64,000 bases of DNA from Orobanche coerulescens (Eukaryota > Streptophyta > Magnoliopsida > Lamiales > Orobanchaceae), in NCBI GenBank assembly GCA_033398695.1, contig CM065804.1, positions 14,555,001-14,619,000 on the forward strand, given 5' to 3'. Below are positions 44,783-56,575 of the stretch, piece after piece. Numbering within the stretch: position 1 is the stretch's first letter; each line of letters starts with the position of its first letter. The translations under genes were made by a program, and so were the position numbers. The notes beneath the pieces were generated by a model that saw only the letters and a list, made by a program, of their open reading frames with translations, was not told the DNA's origin and searched no databases.

Positions 44783-46010
44783 TCCTCTGCCTGGCCAAGA
44801 AGTCAACAGCTCTGACGCGGAAGACCGAGTAGGTCGGAGGGATGTCCTTGGTGAGGTGCCTGAACATGGGGGAGTGCACGCAGAATCCACCCAGTACTGA
44901 GTAGAGGGCGAGCTCGTCGTTTATGGGCTCGTCGGTGAGGACTATCTCGTCTACTCGGTCGATGTAATCCTCGTCCGATTCGTCCTTCCCCTGCCTGATT
45001 TTCATCATGCGTTGGGGGCCTTCAGGGCGAGCGACTTTGGCGGCGAAGTACGACGTGAAGTCGCTCGCCAGCTTCTCAAAGCAGTTGATTGAGCGAGGTG
45101 GTAGTGAGATGTACCACCTGTGGGCGAGGTCGCCCAGGGTTAACGGGAACATTCCACACTTGGTCGCATCTGATGCTCCGCAACCGGTCATGTAGATCCG
45201 GAATTTGCTCAAGTGGGTCTCCGGATCTGACCTCCCCTCATATGGAGGCGTTTGTGGGGGAGCGATCTTCAGTTGAACCGGGGCGAGCTCGATCTGAACC
45301 GCGAGTGGTTCATTTAACCTAGCGATCGATTTTCTGGTGCCTGCCCCAGTTTCCAGGAGCGCCTTCATCTCGTCGAGCTGGCGTTGCATGGCGGACATCG
45401 CCGTCGCCTGATTGCTCGCCGATTGGCTCCCAGATCGCGAGCCATGGCGATCGTGTACTGATCCCCTGGCCCCGTGGTGAATGACGAGCTCCCTACCAGT
45501 GGGTTCATTTCTTGGGCGAGCATGGGCTCGCTGACCGGCCTGTCTCCTGGGAGTCGGATACGCCGAACTCGTGGTAAAGGATTCGGACTCCGATGTCTCC
45601 CGACTGGGGCCTGAGTGCCCGGGTCGCCATGAGGGATCGCTCCCTAGGCGACTGAAGACGGAATCATCTCGCCTCACGAGAGCCTTCTCCTGTGGCTTGG
45701 GGCTTTCTGTCGATTTCTCAACATAGATCCCCTTAAGCTTCCGTTTGCCTGCCCGGCGGATGGTTGACGGAGTGATGGTGGGTGAATCGCAGGCCTTCCG
45801 TCGCTCCCGGAGGATGGCTATAGCCTCCTCAATCTGTTTCGCTGTCTGGAACTGATCGAGTGAGAGGCTAGAACCCTCCCTCGGGGGCGGGAGTTAGAGC
45901 CTAGCGTCACCGCGGTCGCCCTCCGCCGTGGGATGGGATTCGGTCTGGGCTGGAATGAGATTTCCGGCAGATCGTAGGGCGGCTCTCTTGGAGGTCGTTG
46001 CTGATGTCAT
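44783..46010 (-). pseudogene. Gag of element B, upstream half
   Basis: The ATG at 46010-46008 opens MTSATTSKRAALRSAG. One in-frame TAA lies at 45896-45894; the frame is otherwise open to the E insertion. In order: a basic, Arg-rich N-terminal part (RRQAGQRAHARPRNEPTG), a QRQLDEMKALLETG helix, then the capsid-like domain: FRIYMTGCGASDATKCGMF, LAHRWYISLPPRSI, VARPEGPQRMMKIRQGKDES, DYIDRVDEI, ALYSVLGGF, FLARQRM. A long reading frame continues past 44778 into element E, but those residues are not gag. The protein continues at 29371. The small distance between ATG and primer site (about 110 bp) supports the start. Confidence 0.88.
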
Positions 46011-46117
46011 TTTATGAAGGTTTTTCTATTGAAGAACATTGAGTGTTTCTTCGAGTATATGTTCGGAGAACAGTGAGTATTCTTCGAGACGGTAGGAATA
46101 AAAATGGAGGTTTAGAA

Positions 46118-46137
46118 CCCCTTCCTCTAGCGCCTGT
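46118..46137 (-). other. Primer-binding region of element B
   Basis: On the minus strand GGCGCTAGAGGAAGGGG directly follows the LTR end (three bases, ACA, may be a target-like repeat of the LTR tail). Tat-lineage elements often have a GGCGCTAGA-type site here; the tRNA was not assigned. 46011-46117 is untranslated leader. Confidence 0.5.
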
Positions 46138-47037
46138 TGTTGTTACCCAAAATATTATCCGAAGATAGTATTGCTGGAATGATCGAGTAACAAACAAATG
46201 CGAGAACACTTCCGTGAGAAAAAGATAACACAAGATTTTCCGGGGTTGTTATTCCCGGGCTTGAATGCTATCGCGAGATGTTATTAATAAATATACTGTC
46301 GAGTACAAATATTAATGTTAGAATCTATTACAATGAGTGTAAAGACTTCTAGTTATCTAAGCTCTAGAGCGTGTAGATTGCCGGAAGAACCAGATATATG
46401 GATCTGTGAGTTCTTGCTTGGGATGTCTGATAAGTGTGTATTTTTGCACTGTATTTATGGTAAAATCGCGTCCCTTTGGCCACTACAGTGAGTCCTCTAT
46501 TTATAGGGGACAAGGTATTTGGGACCCCTCAGGCGATCGCGGGCGACCGCCGTTTTCTATATTATAATAAGATGGCCGATCGTCCCATCACGTGGGGCTG
46601 TTCCCTTGAGGTCCGAGGTTGCTGCTGGTGGCCAGCTGGGCGAACCAATGGGAAGCCAGCACGCGTCTTGAGTCGCTGTCTGGGGAGGACCCACTTTATA
46701 CCTTTCGGCGGCCTTGTCGGTAGGTGAGGTAGGTGACAGGCTATGGTCAAATGTCCTATCTGTCGGCGCACTCTGTGGATCTGCACGTGGGCCACCGTCC
46801 AAGATTCAGTCTTCGACGACTTTGATGGATGTTGGATCCATACGTGGCACGAGACGATCGTCTCTGGTTTGGACATCAAAGACGATCGCCAGTCAACAAA
46901 TGACGATCGCTAGGTACCAAAAGACGATCGCCGTATGTGCCGGTCTCCGGGCGTTTGCCCCGAGTATGTCTTCCATGATTGGCTTCTCTGATCGTGATGC
47001 CGATCGCCTATCGAGGCATATTAATTGCCGCACAACA
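46138..47037 (-). repeat. 5' LTR of element B
   Basis: 900 bp, with termini and length equal to the 3' LTR at 19624-20523. A minus-strand TATA box (TATAAATAG) lies at about 46505-46497, with GC-rich GATCGC words above it (46530-46545) and at 46880-46930. The LTR pair differs at few positions by eye, consistent with fairly recent insertion. Confidence 0.9.
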
Positions 47038-47042
47038 ACCTC

Positions 47043-47453
47043 ATCTCAAATATTGCCGCTAACCACAGCAATTCGACTATCGTGATACGCCCGTAAAAAT
47101 AGTGAAAGAGGTACATGATTCTTCCTTTGGAGATAAACTAACCGAGTTAACCTATTTTGTTAGAAAACTTGCTATATGTACTCCACAGGTCATATCGTGA
47201 CAATTATGTCAAACCATGGAGCTACCACTGAGCATTGCAAAGTATTACTAGACGAGATCGAGGCTCATGCTAACGCCATTGGAATCGATAATTTCTATGG
47301 AAGAAAGTATGATCCCTACTCCAAAACATACAACCCAAGATGGAGGGATCATCCCAATTTCAAGTGGAAAGCGCAACAACAAAAACCACCGCAAAACATG
47401 AATTAATTTGACAAAAAACCTTCGGAAAATTCAAGTGTCTCGCTGGAAGAGAT
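47043..47453 (+). pseudogene. Gag of element H, second part
   Basis: It joins seamlessly to 19623 across element B: the reading there gives ISNIAANHSNSTI, a block found in plant Athila-like gag. At 47200-47400 an open stretch carries DEIEAHANAIGIDNFYGRKY and YDPYSKTYNPRWRDHPNFKW, also an Athila-type gag signature. It is cut at 47453 by element G and resumes at 56352. Frames change between blocks, so the gene is dead even without the insertions. Confidence 0.8.
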
Positions 47454-49709
47454 TGTAATATCCGTATTTTTTCTTTTTTTTCGGTATTTTTATTTTGGTG
47501 TATTTTTTATTTTTAGTAACTCGCTTGTAACCGTATTAATATTTTGAGAATATTTAATACTAGACTTTTTGTCATCCAAGCTTGTTTCGGACTTGTTTTA
47601 CTCAATTTCGCGTTTAATGTCATTCATGTCGCTATTTGGTTCGATTCTCGTAATCGTTGTTCGAACTGCCGTTTCGGAGTCACTGTAAATCTATCTTATG
47701 TTATTATGCATGTTGTGAACTTTTGCTTGGTGTTTCGATCATGTATTGTGTATTTCGGATGTTTTGAGCCATTTTGTAATTTCCCAAAGTTATGGGGTAA
47801 TTACGTTTGTCATTATTTTCCGAACCTTCGGGTAGTCGGAAATGTGTTTTATTTTAGCACTTAGATTCGTCGTCTCGAACTCTATGTGTTTGTACTTTCA
47901 TGTTTTGTTTAATCATCGCATTTTGATTTTCGGTTCATCCTTTCCTGGTCGGAGCAGCTTGTCGGTCCTGTTCTGGACGAACATTACATACGTTATGGGT
48001 GGTGATTAATGTACGTTATATGGGATATTTAGCATATGTTAACTGCATGTGTTACGTACGTCATGGTGTTCAGAAAATCTGGCAGAGAGCTCTTCCGGCC
48101 CTTATGTACGCTAAGAGCATGATGTTACGTACGTTAGGGTGGCATCTTACGTTCGTTAATCCAGTGGATTACGTACGCTAAGTACTTCAGGGTTTTAGGG
48201 CAGTGAGATCTACTGAGCTCTTACGTACGCTGCAGGCACGGTGTTACGTATGTTAACCTATTAACGTACGTTAACCATGCCATGCTAACGTACGTTAGCT
48301 GCTACGGGTATAAGTGCCCGTGAGTTGACCGAGTTCGGTCATTTCCATCCATCTCTTCCCCTTCTCCGATTTTGGGCGATTTTTGGGCGAATTCCAGGCG
48401 ATTCGAAGTCTTGTAACTTCAAGCTATCATTTTCCTTGATTTCTTGGTGTATATTAACAACACCAACACTTGTTCTTCGTCTCCGATCCGAGGTAAACTC
48501 TTAGAACCCTATCTTTGGGTAAATTGGGGGTTTCTCGAGTATTAGTCCGATTTGTTCCATGTTGATGATTAATCCATGATATATGTGACTAATCTTAGTG
48601 GTATTCATGTTTTTCCTACGAGTTCATGGTAAATTTCATGGTATTTTTGAAATCGAGAGGATTCGTTTGCGACCCTCCATCGTTGTTGTTTTTGTATGAA
48701 TTTACATGAATCGTAGGTGGGTTTTCGGGTGTATTTCCATTTTCATACTCGTGTAGAATTGGTTGTGATTGTATTCTTCGAATCATTAGGTTCGGGGTTG
48801 TCGACTCCTAACGAGCGTGGTTGACTTTTCATTCATTTTATCGTCAATTTCTGAAGGCAAATATTATTGTGAAACCCTTATGCCTAACATGAAATGGTAA
48901 TGTATATGTGTGTGATTTGCTCACTCCAGGAGGGGCCGATGGGGCCTCGGAGGAATCTGTGATTTTGCTCCTAATTCACGAGCTTGTTTGGATAGCCAGT
49001 CCGGGAGGGTCCATAGAGGCCTCAGATGGGACCAGTGTTTTAGCCCCGATCCGAGGCAAGTCATGTGCGTGATTTTTAACTATGGCCAATCCGCGAGGGT
49101 CCATATAGGCCTCGAATGGGACTAGTGGTTTAGCCACGGTCCTAGGCGATTTTCAACTGTGATTATTAATTGTTTGTTTTCCGGAAAAGACATGTTTTGA
49201 TTTTATTTTGAAACAATTTGATGCATGTACTATGAGATGTATAAGCGAATGGTTTGCCTTGATTACTTGTGCTAGCATAATTGGTAACCCCTTTGGGGAC
49301 CCGTTTGGGAAAATTTGTGTTATGAATTTCAGGTTGCGTTAAGCCGGTCGAGCGAACACTGGAGTAGTACGAGGATGCTGGCCAGGGTTGTTGACGTGTG
49401 CATATTAGTCGCTTTATTTCAGTTGTCCATTTTAAAATGTTTGTTTTCAAACTTGTAAACTGATAGATAGTACTCACGAGTACTTAGGCATTTTAATTTG
49501 GAAGATGGATACTAAACTGTATTTGTGATTTTCGGTGATGTCTAGATTACCGCTTGTATCGGGCGTTTTATTTAATTTTCATCTTGGTGATGTGTGTTTT
49601 CTCGCTAACTGAGATGGTTAGACGAGTGGTATTAATTATTTAGCCTGGTGGGTCCCACATAGGGGTTCATGGCGCTGTAATATACCCTGAATATCTTGGG
49701 GGTGTTACA
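47454..49709 (+). repeat. 5' LTR of element G
   Basis: 2256 bp, TGTAATATCC to GGTGTTACA. A dozen TTACGTACGTTA-type palindromes at 47993-48298 precede a TATAAG box at 48309. Three repeats of the form gcgagggtccata-aggcctc-gatgggac lie at about 48925-49155. Confidence 0.88.
47993..48298 (+). promoter_or_regulatory. Palindrome array upstream of TATA in G 5' LTR
   Basis: About twelve words of the TTACGTACGTTA/TAACGTACGTTAA type, some degenerate (ttatgtacgctaag, cttacgttcgtta). The last ends about 11 bp before TATAAG (48309-48314). The array is missing from the 3' LTR. Confidence 0.75.
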
Positions 49710-49714
49710 GAAAA

Positions 49715-49726
49715 TGGTATCACAGC
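49715..49726 (+). other. Primer-binding site of element G
   Basis: TGGTATCACAGC, one base from the initiator Met tRNA complement TGGTATCAGAGC, five bases after the LTR end. Confidence 0.75.
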
Positions 49727-49947
49727 ACTAGGTTTATGGATACCTAGGCTTGTTGGTTAATTAGGTCTAGTTGTGTTTTATTTTGCACATCATTATCACG
49801 CTGCCATCATCTCGGTACTTCTAGTGTTCATAAGTTTTCCTTACTCGATTCTTTTGTTTTCTCGTATCGTACTTCCGTTTCTTAAATTTTGATTGTTTTT
49901 CTCCCGTACTTATCATTGAGTTGCTTTTACTACCTTTTATCTCCATT

Positions 49948-51889
49948 ATGGATGCTGGGAGAGGTCGAGGTAGAGGTCGTGGTCGTGGTCGTGGATGTGG
50001 CCGGGGATGTGGGGCAGCCATTGTGGTGGCCACGTCACACACTTCTCCGGCAGTAATGATGGTCATCAGGACCATACTACTACTCAATATGACTCAGCCG
50101 GTAATGGCGCCGACATTGGTGTTGCAGCTGCGATGCAGCAAATGGTGAACCAAATGGCTGTGATAGCCCAGGCGGTTCAAAACACGGATGTGGTTCGTAC
50201 TTCTCGGGCCGGAGCGGATCGTTGGCTTAAGGATGTCACCAAGATGCATCCTTCTCAGTTTTTTGTGGCTTTAGACCCGATTAGTTGGGAGAGGTGGATC
50301 AAAGAGATGTCCAAGATCTTTATTGTCACTAACTGTCCTGAGGATCACAAGGTCCCAATCACCTAGTATTTTCTCACTGGGGATGCTGTTGATTGATGGG
50401 AGGCTGTCGGGCCTCAGGATCATGATGCTTCGTGGGCCGAGTTTAGAGACCTTATGGAAGCTGAGTATTGTACGTGTCCAGTTCGTCTGGCGCGGGTCCA
50501 TGCTTTTTATGATGCTCAGCCTCGAGATATTCCGATTTCTCAGGCCATTGTAGATTTCAACCGGGAATTGGGCTTCGTGAAGGCCCAGGTTAAGGAGGAG
50601 ATTGACAAGATTTGCCACTTTTCTAGGCGAATGAAAACGAGGATTCGTGATTACATGTCTGGACTCACCTGCACCACCCTAAAGGACTATCAGAGTAGAG
50701 CTCTTGCTTATGATATGTCTTTGACGGCCAGTGAGGCAGCTCGAGAAAGTAAGAAATAGAAATCCGTCGGTAACTTTTCTGTTCACAAGGGCGGAGTTCA
50801 GCAGAAGTCTCAATATGCTAACATTCGTGTAGGTAGTTCGGCTCATTTTTCTGGGGGCTTCCGAGGTACTGCCAGTGCCCCCACACGCAAGGTCAGATGT
50901 TTTAACTGTGGCTAGCCGGGCTATAGGAACCAGGAGTGTCCTCATCCACTATTGACTTGTCATACTTGTAGCCAGTCGGGCCCCAAGGCTTCCTTTTGTG
51001 ATCGTTTAGGATAGACTCTCGATGCCCAATCTTCTTTCCCAGCGCCTAGGGAGTTGAATGTGAACCAGGGGTCGTTTGCTCCGCAGTCTCCACAGAGTGT
51101 CGGCCGAGGGAGAGGTCAGGGTCAGCCCGTTAGAGGGGGAGCTTCTAGTGTCGGCTCTGCTCATCCGCGTGTATATGAGATGAGGAGGTCCGATGATCCA
51201 ACGGCTACCATGGCTACAGGTACCATTCATATTCTTTCTCATCCTGTCAGTGTGCTTTTCGATTCTGGTGTTACGTATTCGTTCATTTCTCTGGAGTGTG
51301 TGCACTATTTGAGTCTTAATTGTTTGTCATCTTGTGAGCCTTTCATCGTTAAACTTCCTAGCGGTGATAGGATCGTTGGTGATCGGGAGACCCGAGACTG
51401 TTCTATAGTTATTTGCGAGAGGGCATGGCTCTCTAATCTTATTGTTGTGGGTATTGAGGATGAGGATTTGATTCTCGGGGATGATTGGCTCGAGCGGCAT
51501 GATGTGATCATGAACAACCGCACGAGGATCATCACCATGTTAGCCAAGGACGGCACCAAGCACTCTTTTGCAGGGCGAAAGAGGGGAAACCAGAAGTTCG
51601 TAATTAATGCCTTGAAGGCGATGAGACTCCTGCGGAAGGGGTGTACTGGTTATTGGTGTTATGCCGTGAAGGCGGAGGATAGTGGAGTCGAGTTTTCATT
51701 GATCCCAGTCGTTAGTGAGTTCCCAAATGTCTTTCCTGACGAGTTTCCGGGGTTACCACCGGACCGTGAGGTTGAGTTCGCTATCGAGTTAGAGCTGGGT
51801 GTGGCTCCGATTTCAAAGGCGCCGTATCGCATGGCACCTTCAGAAATGGCTGAGTTGAAGAAGCAGTTGAGTTAGCTTCTTGAGTCGGG
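49948..51889 (+). pseudogene. Gag-protease pseudogene of element G
   Basis: ATG at 49948 opens MDAGRGRGRGRGRGRG, then the frame shifts before 50050. The main frame has AAMQQMVNQMAVIAQAVQ, the capsid block MHPSQFFVALDPISWERWIK, YFLTGDAVD, EAEYCTCPV and DYMSGLTCTTL. Stops interrupt it (50364-50366, 50394, 50757-50759, about 50914). Two zinc knuckles are recognisable but damaged (CFNCG, a stop, then PGYRNQEC; CHTCSQSGPKASFC). Protease: LFDSGVTYSFIS (DSG, 51260) and LILGDDWLERHDVIM (51470). It ends where a single missing base near 51889 throws RT out of frame. Confidence 0.88.
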
Positions 51890-54583
51890 TATATTCGACC
51901 GAGCGCTTCGTCTTGGAGCGCACCGGTCTTGTTTGTACGGAAGAATGATGGTTCACTGTGTTTATGTATCGACTATCGCGAGCTAAACAAAGTGACCATC
52001 AAGAACAAATATCCCTTGCCAAGGATTGATGACTTGTTTGATCATTTGTAGGGAGCTATGGTATTCTCGAACATCGACTTGAGGTCAGGGTACTATCATC
52101 TTCGGGTGAAGGAGTCCGATGTCCCGAAAATAGCTTTTCGGACGAGATACGGACATTATGAGTTTGTGGTTATGCCCTTCGGGCTAACTAATGCACCGGC
52201 AGTATTCATGCAGTTGATGAACAAGGTTTTCATAGAGTATTTGGATAAGTATGTCGTCTTCATTGATGACATCCTTATCTACTCGAAGAATGAGGAGGAG
52301 CACGCGCATCATCTGCGTGTGGTGTTAGATGTTTTGAGGACCGAGCGACTCTATGCGAAGTTCTCGAAATGTGAGTTTTGGATGAAGGAAGTGATATTTC
52401 TGGGTCACGTGATTTCAGCCGAGGGGGTCCGTGTGGATCCACAGAAGATTGAGGCAGTGCTAGATTGGACACCGCCTAAGAATGTGAAGGAGGTCCGTAG
52501 TTTCTTGGGTTTGGTTGGCTACTATCGTAGGTTCGTCGAGAGGTTCTCGAAACTGGCTCGACCACTTATACAGTTTCTTCAGAAATCTGAGAAGTTCATC
52601 TGGAATGACGAAAGGCAGTCCAGTTTTGAGGAGCTGAAGAGACGTTTGACTTCAGCTCTGATTTTAGCGTTGTCCTGCGGCAACGAGGGTTTTGCTGTTT
52701 ATAGCGATATGTCGGGTCAGGGTCTTGGGTGCGTGTTGATACAACACGACAAGACTATTACTTATGCATCGAGACAGTTGAGGTCGTATGACCTCAACTA
52801 CCATACTCACGACTTGGAGTTAGCGGCAATTGTTTTTGCGCTCAAGATTTGGCGTCATTATCTCTTTGGCTCTGCATGTCAGATATTTACCGATCATAAA
52901 AGTCTGAAGTACATATTCACTCAGCGGGAGTTGAATATGAGGCAGAGGAGGTGGTTGGAGTTGATTAAGAATTATAACCTCAAAATCTTTTATCATCCGG
53001 GCAAGGCGAACGTTGTGGCAGACGCCTTGAGTCGGAAACCGATTACGTTGCGGATGCTCGAGATACTTACATCCAAATATGAGCATCAGCGTGATTTGAT
53101 CGAGTTGGGTGTTGAGATTTTGTTGCCAAGAGTTGTCGGGCAACTTTGTACTTTAGAAATTTCATCGTCGCTAATCGATGAAATTAAACTGAAGCAGTAG
53201 GAGGATCCAATGATTACTCAAGTCCGAGAGATGTTCTTAAGGGAAAGTCTCCTGGATTTTTGATTCACGAGGATACTGTGTTGATATTCCAGAGTCGGCT
53301 TTGTGTACCGAAAGACTTGGATTTGAGGTAAAGTATTTTGCGTGGGGCCCATGCTACGCCTTACTCAGTTCATCCTGGTTCAAGTAAGATGTACAAGGAC
53401 CTAAGGAGGAACTTTTGGTGGGACGATATGAAGGAGGAGGTCGCACAATTTTTGTCGATATGTTTGACTTGTCAGCAGGTCAAAATCGAGCATCAGCGAT
53501 CGGTCGGGTTATTGCAGTTGCTTCCTGTTCCGGAATGAAAATGGGAATATATTTCGATGGACTTCATCATGAGCTTGCCGAGGTCGAAGTCTGGTATGAA
53601 TATGGTTGGGTGATTGTGGATCGTCTGACCAAGTCGGCACACTTCTGGGCATCAAGGATACTTGGGGTCCGGAAAGGTTGGCTCGTGTATTTATTGCGCA
53701 GATTGTGAGGCTTCCTGGTACTCCGAAGTCTATTGTTTTAGATCGTGATGGCCGTTTTGTATCTCATTTTTGGCAGGCGGTACATAAGGCATTGGGTACT
53801 CATTTTCTCTGAGTACTTCTTTTCATCCTCAGACGGATGGGCAGTCGGGGCGCACTATCCAGACATTTGAGGATATGTTGCGTCCTTGTGCTCTCGATTG
53901 GAGCAGTGATTGGGATGAGCATTTTCCGTTGATCGAGTTCACGTATAATAATAGTTGGCACGCGTCGATCAGGATGGCACCGTATGAGGCGCTTTATGGG
54001 TGGCGATGTCGATCGCCGATTTGTTGGAATGAGGCATCCAATTTGGTCGGGACCAAACCGGATATCGCTTCGGAAACGAAGAGGAAGGTGGAATTGATTC
54101 GATAGAGGATGTTGACTGCTCAGACTCGACAGAAATCATATGCTGATGTTCGTCATCGACCTTTAGAATTCGAGGTGGGGGACCACGTTTTGCTAAAGGT
54201 GTCGCCGACGAGGGGAGTTTTCTGCTTTGGAAAGAAGGGAAAGTTGAGTCCGGATTTATTGGGCCCTTTGAGATTCTAGAGAGGGTCGGCGAGTTGGCAT
54301 TGCTTCCAGTTTTAAGTCACGCCCATAGCGTTTTCAATGTTTCCCAGCTTAAAAAATATGTTCCGGATCCTAATCACGTCATCGACTATGGTGAGATCGA
54401 TATCGCTGAGGATATTACCTTCGAGGAGCGTTCATTGAAGATTTTGGAGCACCTGAGAAGCGATTGAGGCATAAGACCATTCCGTTGGTCAAGGTGTAGT
54501 GGTCGAGACACAGTGTCGATGAGGCAACTTTGTAAACCGAGGATAGCATGCGTGCTAGGTACCCTGAGTTGTTTGTTTCTTAA
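51890..54583 (+). pseudogene. Pol pseudogene of element G (RT, RNase H, integrase, chromodomain)
   Basis: In one frame from about 51904: [26 protein letters not shown] then TAG (52049), and a 380-codon stretch 52058-53200. There RT has [10 protein letters not shown] (residues 68-77) and [18 protein letters not shown]. RNase H has [33 protein letters not shown] and [15 protein letters not shown]. After a stop, pieces in several frames give integrase: HATPYSVHPGS..CLTCQQVK (HHCC, 53338-53490), VDRLTKSAHF, LDRDGRFVSHFW, then DGQSGRTIQT at 53833, where the catalytic Glu is Gly. The C-terminus has EALYGWRCRSP (53980) and a chromodomain-like ITFEERSLKILEH and WSR-S-DEAT region to the TAA at 54581. 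Confidence 0.9.
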
Positions 54584-54618
54584 GTTTCGGGACGAAACTT
54601 GTTTTTAGAGGGGGAGAA

Positions 54619-56346
54619 TTTAATATCCGCATTTTTTTTTCCTTTTTTCCGGTATTTTTCATTTTGGTGTATTTTTTCATTTTTAGTGACTCGCTTGTAA
54701 CCATATTAATATTTTGAGAATATTTAATACTGGACTTTTTTTCATCCGAGCTTGTTTCGGACTTGTTTTACTCAATTCCGCATTTAATGTCATTTTCATC
54801 ACTATTTAGTTCGATTCGCGTAATCGTTGTTCGGAACCGCCGTTTCAGGGTCCCCGTAAATCCATCTTATGTTATTATGCATGTTGTGAACTTTTGCATG
54901 GTGTTTGGATCGTGTATTGTCTATTTCGATGTTTTGGGCCATTTTATAATTTCCTAAAGTTATGGGGTAATTACGTTTGTCGTTGTTTTCCGAACCTTTG
55001 GGTAGTCGGGAATGTATTTTATCTTAGCACTTAGATTCGTCGTCTCGAACTCCGTGTTTGTATTTTCATATTTTGTTTAATCGTCGCGTTTTGATTTTCG
55101 GTCCAACACTTGCTCTTTGTCTCCGATCCGAGGTAAACTCTTAGAACCCTATCTTTGGGAAAATTGAGGGTTTTTCGAGTATTAGTCCGATTTGTTCCGT
55201 GTTAATGATTAATACATGATATATGTGATTAATCTTAGTGGTATTCATGTTTTCCCTACGACTTCATGATAAATTTCGTGGTGTTTGTGAAATCGAGAGG
55301 ATTCGGTCGTGACCCGCCCTCGTTGTTGTTTTTGTATGAATTTACATGAATCGTAGGTGGGTTTTCGGATGTATTTCTATTTTATTACTCGTGTAGAATT
55401 GGTTGTGATTGTATTCTCCGAATCGTTAGGTTTGGGGTTGTCGGCTCCTAACGAGGGTGGTTGATTTTCCGTTCGTTTCATCATCAATTTCTCAAGGCAA
55501 GTATTCTTGTGAAACCCTTATGCGTAACATGAAATGGTAATGTACATGTGTGTGATTTGCTCACTCATGGAGGGTCCGATGGGGTCTTGGAGGAATATGT
55601 GATTTCGCTCCTGATTCACGAGCTTGTTTGGATAGCCAGTCCGAGAGGGTCCATAGAGGCCTCGGATGGGACCAATGGTTTAGTCCCGGTCCTAGGCGAG
55701 TCATGTGCGTGATTTTAACTATAGCTAGTCCGAGAGGGTCCATAAAGGCCTCAGATGGGACCAGTGGTTTAGCCCCGGTCCCAGGCGATTTTCAACTGTT
55801 ATTATTGACTGTTTGTTTTTCGGAAAAGACATGTCTTGATTTTGTTTTGAAACAATTTGATGCATGTACTATGAGATGTGTAAGAAAATGGTTTGCCTTG
55901 ATTACTTGTACTAGCGTAATTGCTAACCCCTTTGGGGACCCGTTTGGGGAAATTCGTGTTATGAATTTCAGGTTGCGTTTAGCCGGTCGAGCGAGCACTG
56001 GAGTAGTACAAGGATGCTGGCCAGGGTTGTTGATGTGTGCAAATAAGTCCCTTTATTTCAGTTGTCCATTTTTAAACGTTTGTTTTCAAACTTGTAAACT
56101 CATAGATAGTACTCGCGAGTACTTAGGCGTTTATTTGGAAGATGGATACTAAACTGTGTTTATGATTTTCGGTGATGTCTGGATTACCGGTTGTACCGGG
56201 CGTTTTATTTAATTGTCGTCTTGGTGATGTGTGTTTTCTCGCTAACCGAGATGGTTAGACGAGCAGTATTAATTATTTAGCCTGGTGGGTCCCACGTAGG
56301 GATCTACGGCGCTGTAATATATCCTGAATATCTTGGGGTGTTACGA
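54619..56346 (+). repeat. 3' LTR of element G
   Basis: About 1728 bp, starting TTTAATATCC (TG mutated to TT) after the purine tract tagagggggagaa, and ending GGGTGTTAC. It is collinear with the 5' LTR, except that the stretch matching about 47935-48468, with the palindrome array and TATA box, is absent. At 55100 the text jumps from gattttcggtcc to aacacttg. The three-fold aggcctc repeat survives at about 55560-55795. Confidence 0.88.
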
Positions 56347-56351
56347 GAGAT

Positions 56352-56575
56352 AATGAAGGCTCTCACATCAAACACCATGCACTTACAGCAAAAAATGACT
56401 CAATTTCAGCAATATACTCAATCAAGCATTAAATCCTCGAGAACCAAATGAGTTAGCTCGCCTCCTCTATGAGTTGATTGGATAGCAAAAACAGTAGAAA
56501 ATTTTCATCCCAGCCCGAGGTGAATCCACGAAATGTGAGTGCCATAACCTTGAGAAGTGGAAAACAGCTTGAAGA
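56352..56575 (+). pseudogene. Gag of element H, third part
   Basis: Continues H gag after G: QQKMTQFQQYTQSSIKS, then, after frame changes, a block that reads NPRNVSAITLRSGKQLEDVG in relatives and is recognisable here as gtgccataaccttgagaagtggaaaacagcttgaagatg. This block lies near the gag-protease border in Athila-like elements. The rest of H is not in the window. The text after gaaga at 56575 belongs to other repeats. Confidence 0.7.

Larger units (their letters stand above)
19624..47037 (-). mobile_element. Element B: Tat-lineage Ty3/gypsy retrotransposon, carrying nested E
   Basis: B is bounded by 900-bp LTRs (19624-20523 and 46138-47037) with TGTTGT/ACAACA termini and flanked by acctc (19619-19623 and 47038-47042). 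Minus-strand order: 5' LTR, primer site, gag, protease, RT, RNase H plus a second archaeal-type RNase H, integrase, spacer, antisense gene, polypurine tract, 3' LTR. The second RNase H and the antisense gene are known marks of the Tat clade. About 12 kb without E, which splits its gag at 29371/44783. Pol damage is mainly single stop codons, so B is recent but not autonomous as it stands. Confidence 0.92.
47454..56346 (+). mobile_element. Element G: Tekay/Del-like chromovirus inserted in H gag
   Basis: 8.9 kb flanked by gagat (47449-47453 and 56347-56351). 5' LTR 47454-49709, primer site 49715, gag-protease, RT-RNase H, integrase, chromodomain relic, polypurine tract 54601-54618, 3' LTR 54619-56346. 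Same plan as A and I. Frameshifts, several TAG stops and an altered integrase catalytic residue make it defective. The 3' LTR is about 530 bp shorter than the 5' LTR. Confidence 0.92.

Noticed and set aside
49921..50148. Arg-Gly-rich 75-residue frame as a separate small protein
   Set aside because: It is the gag N-terminus of G before a frameshift; the same start occurs in elements A and I.
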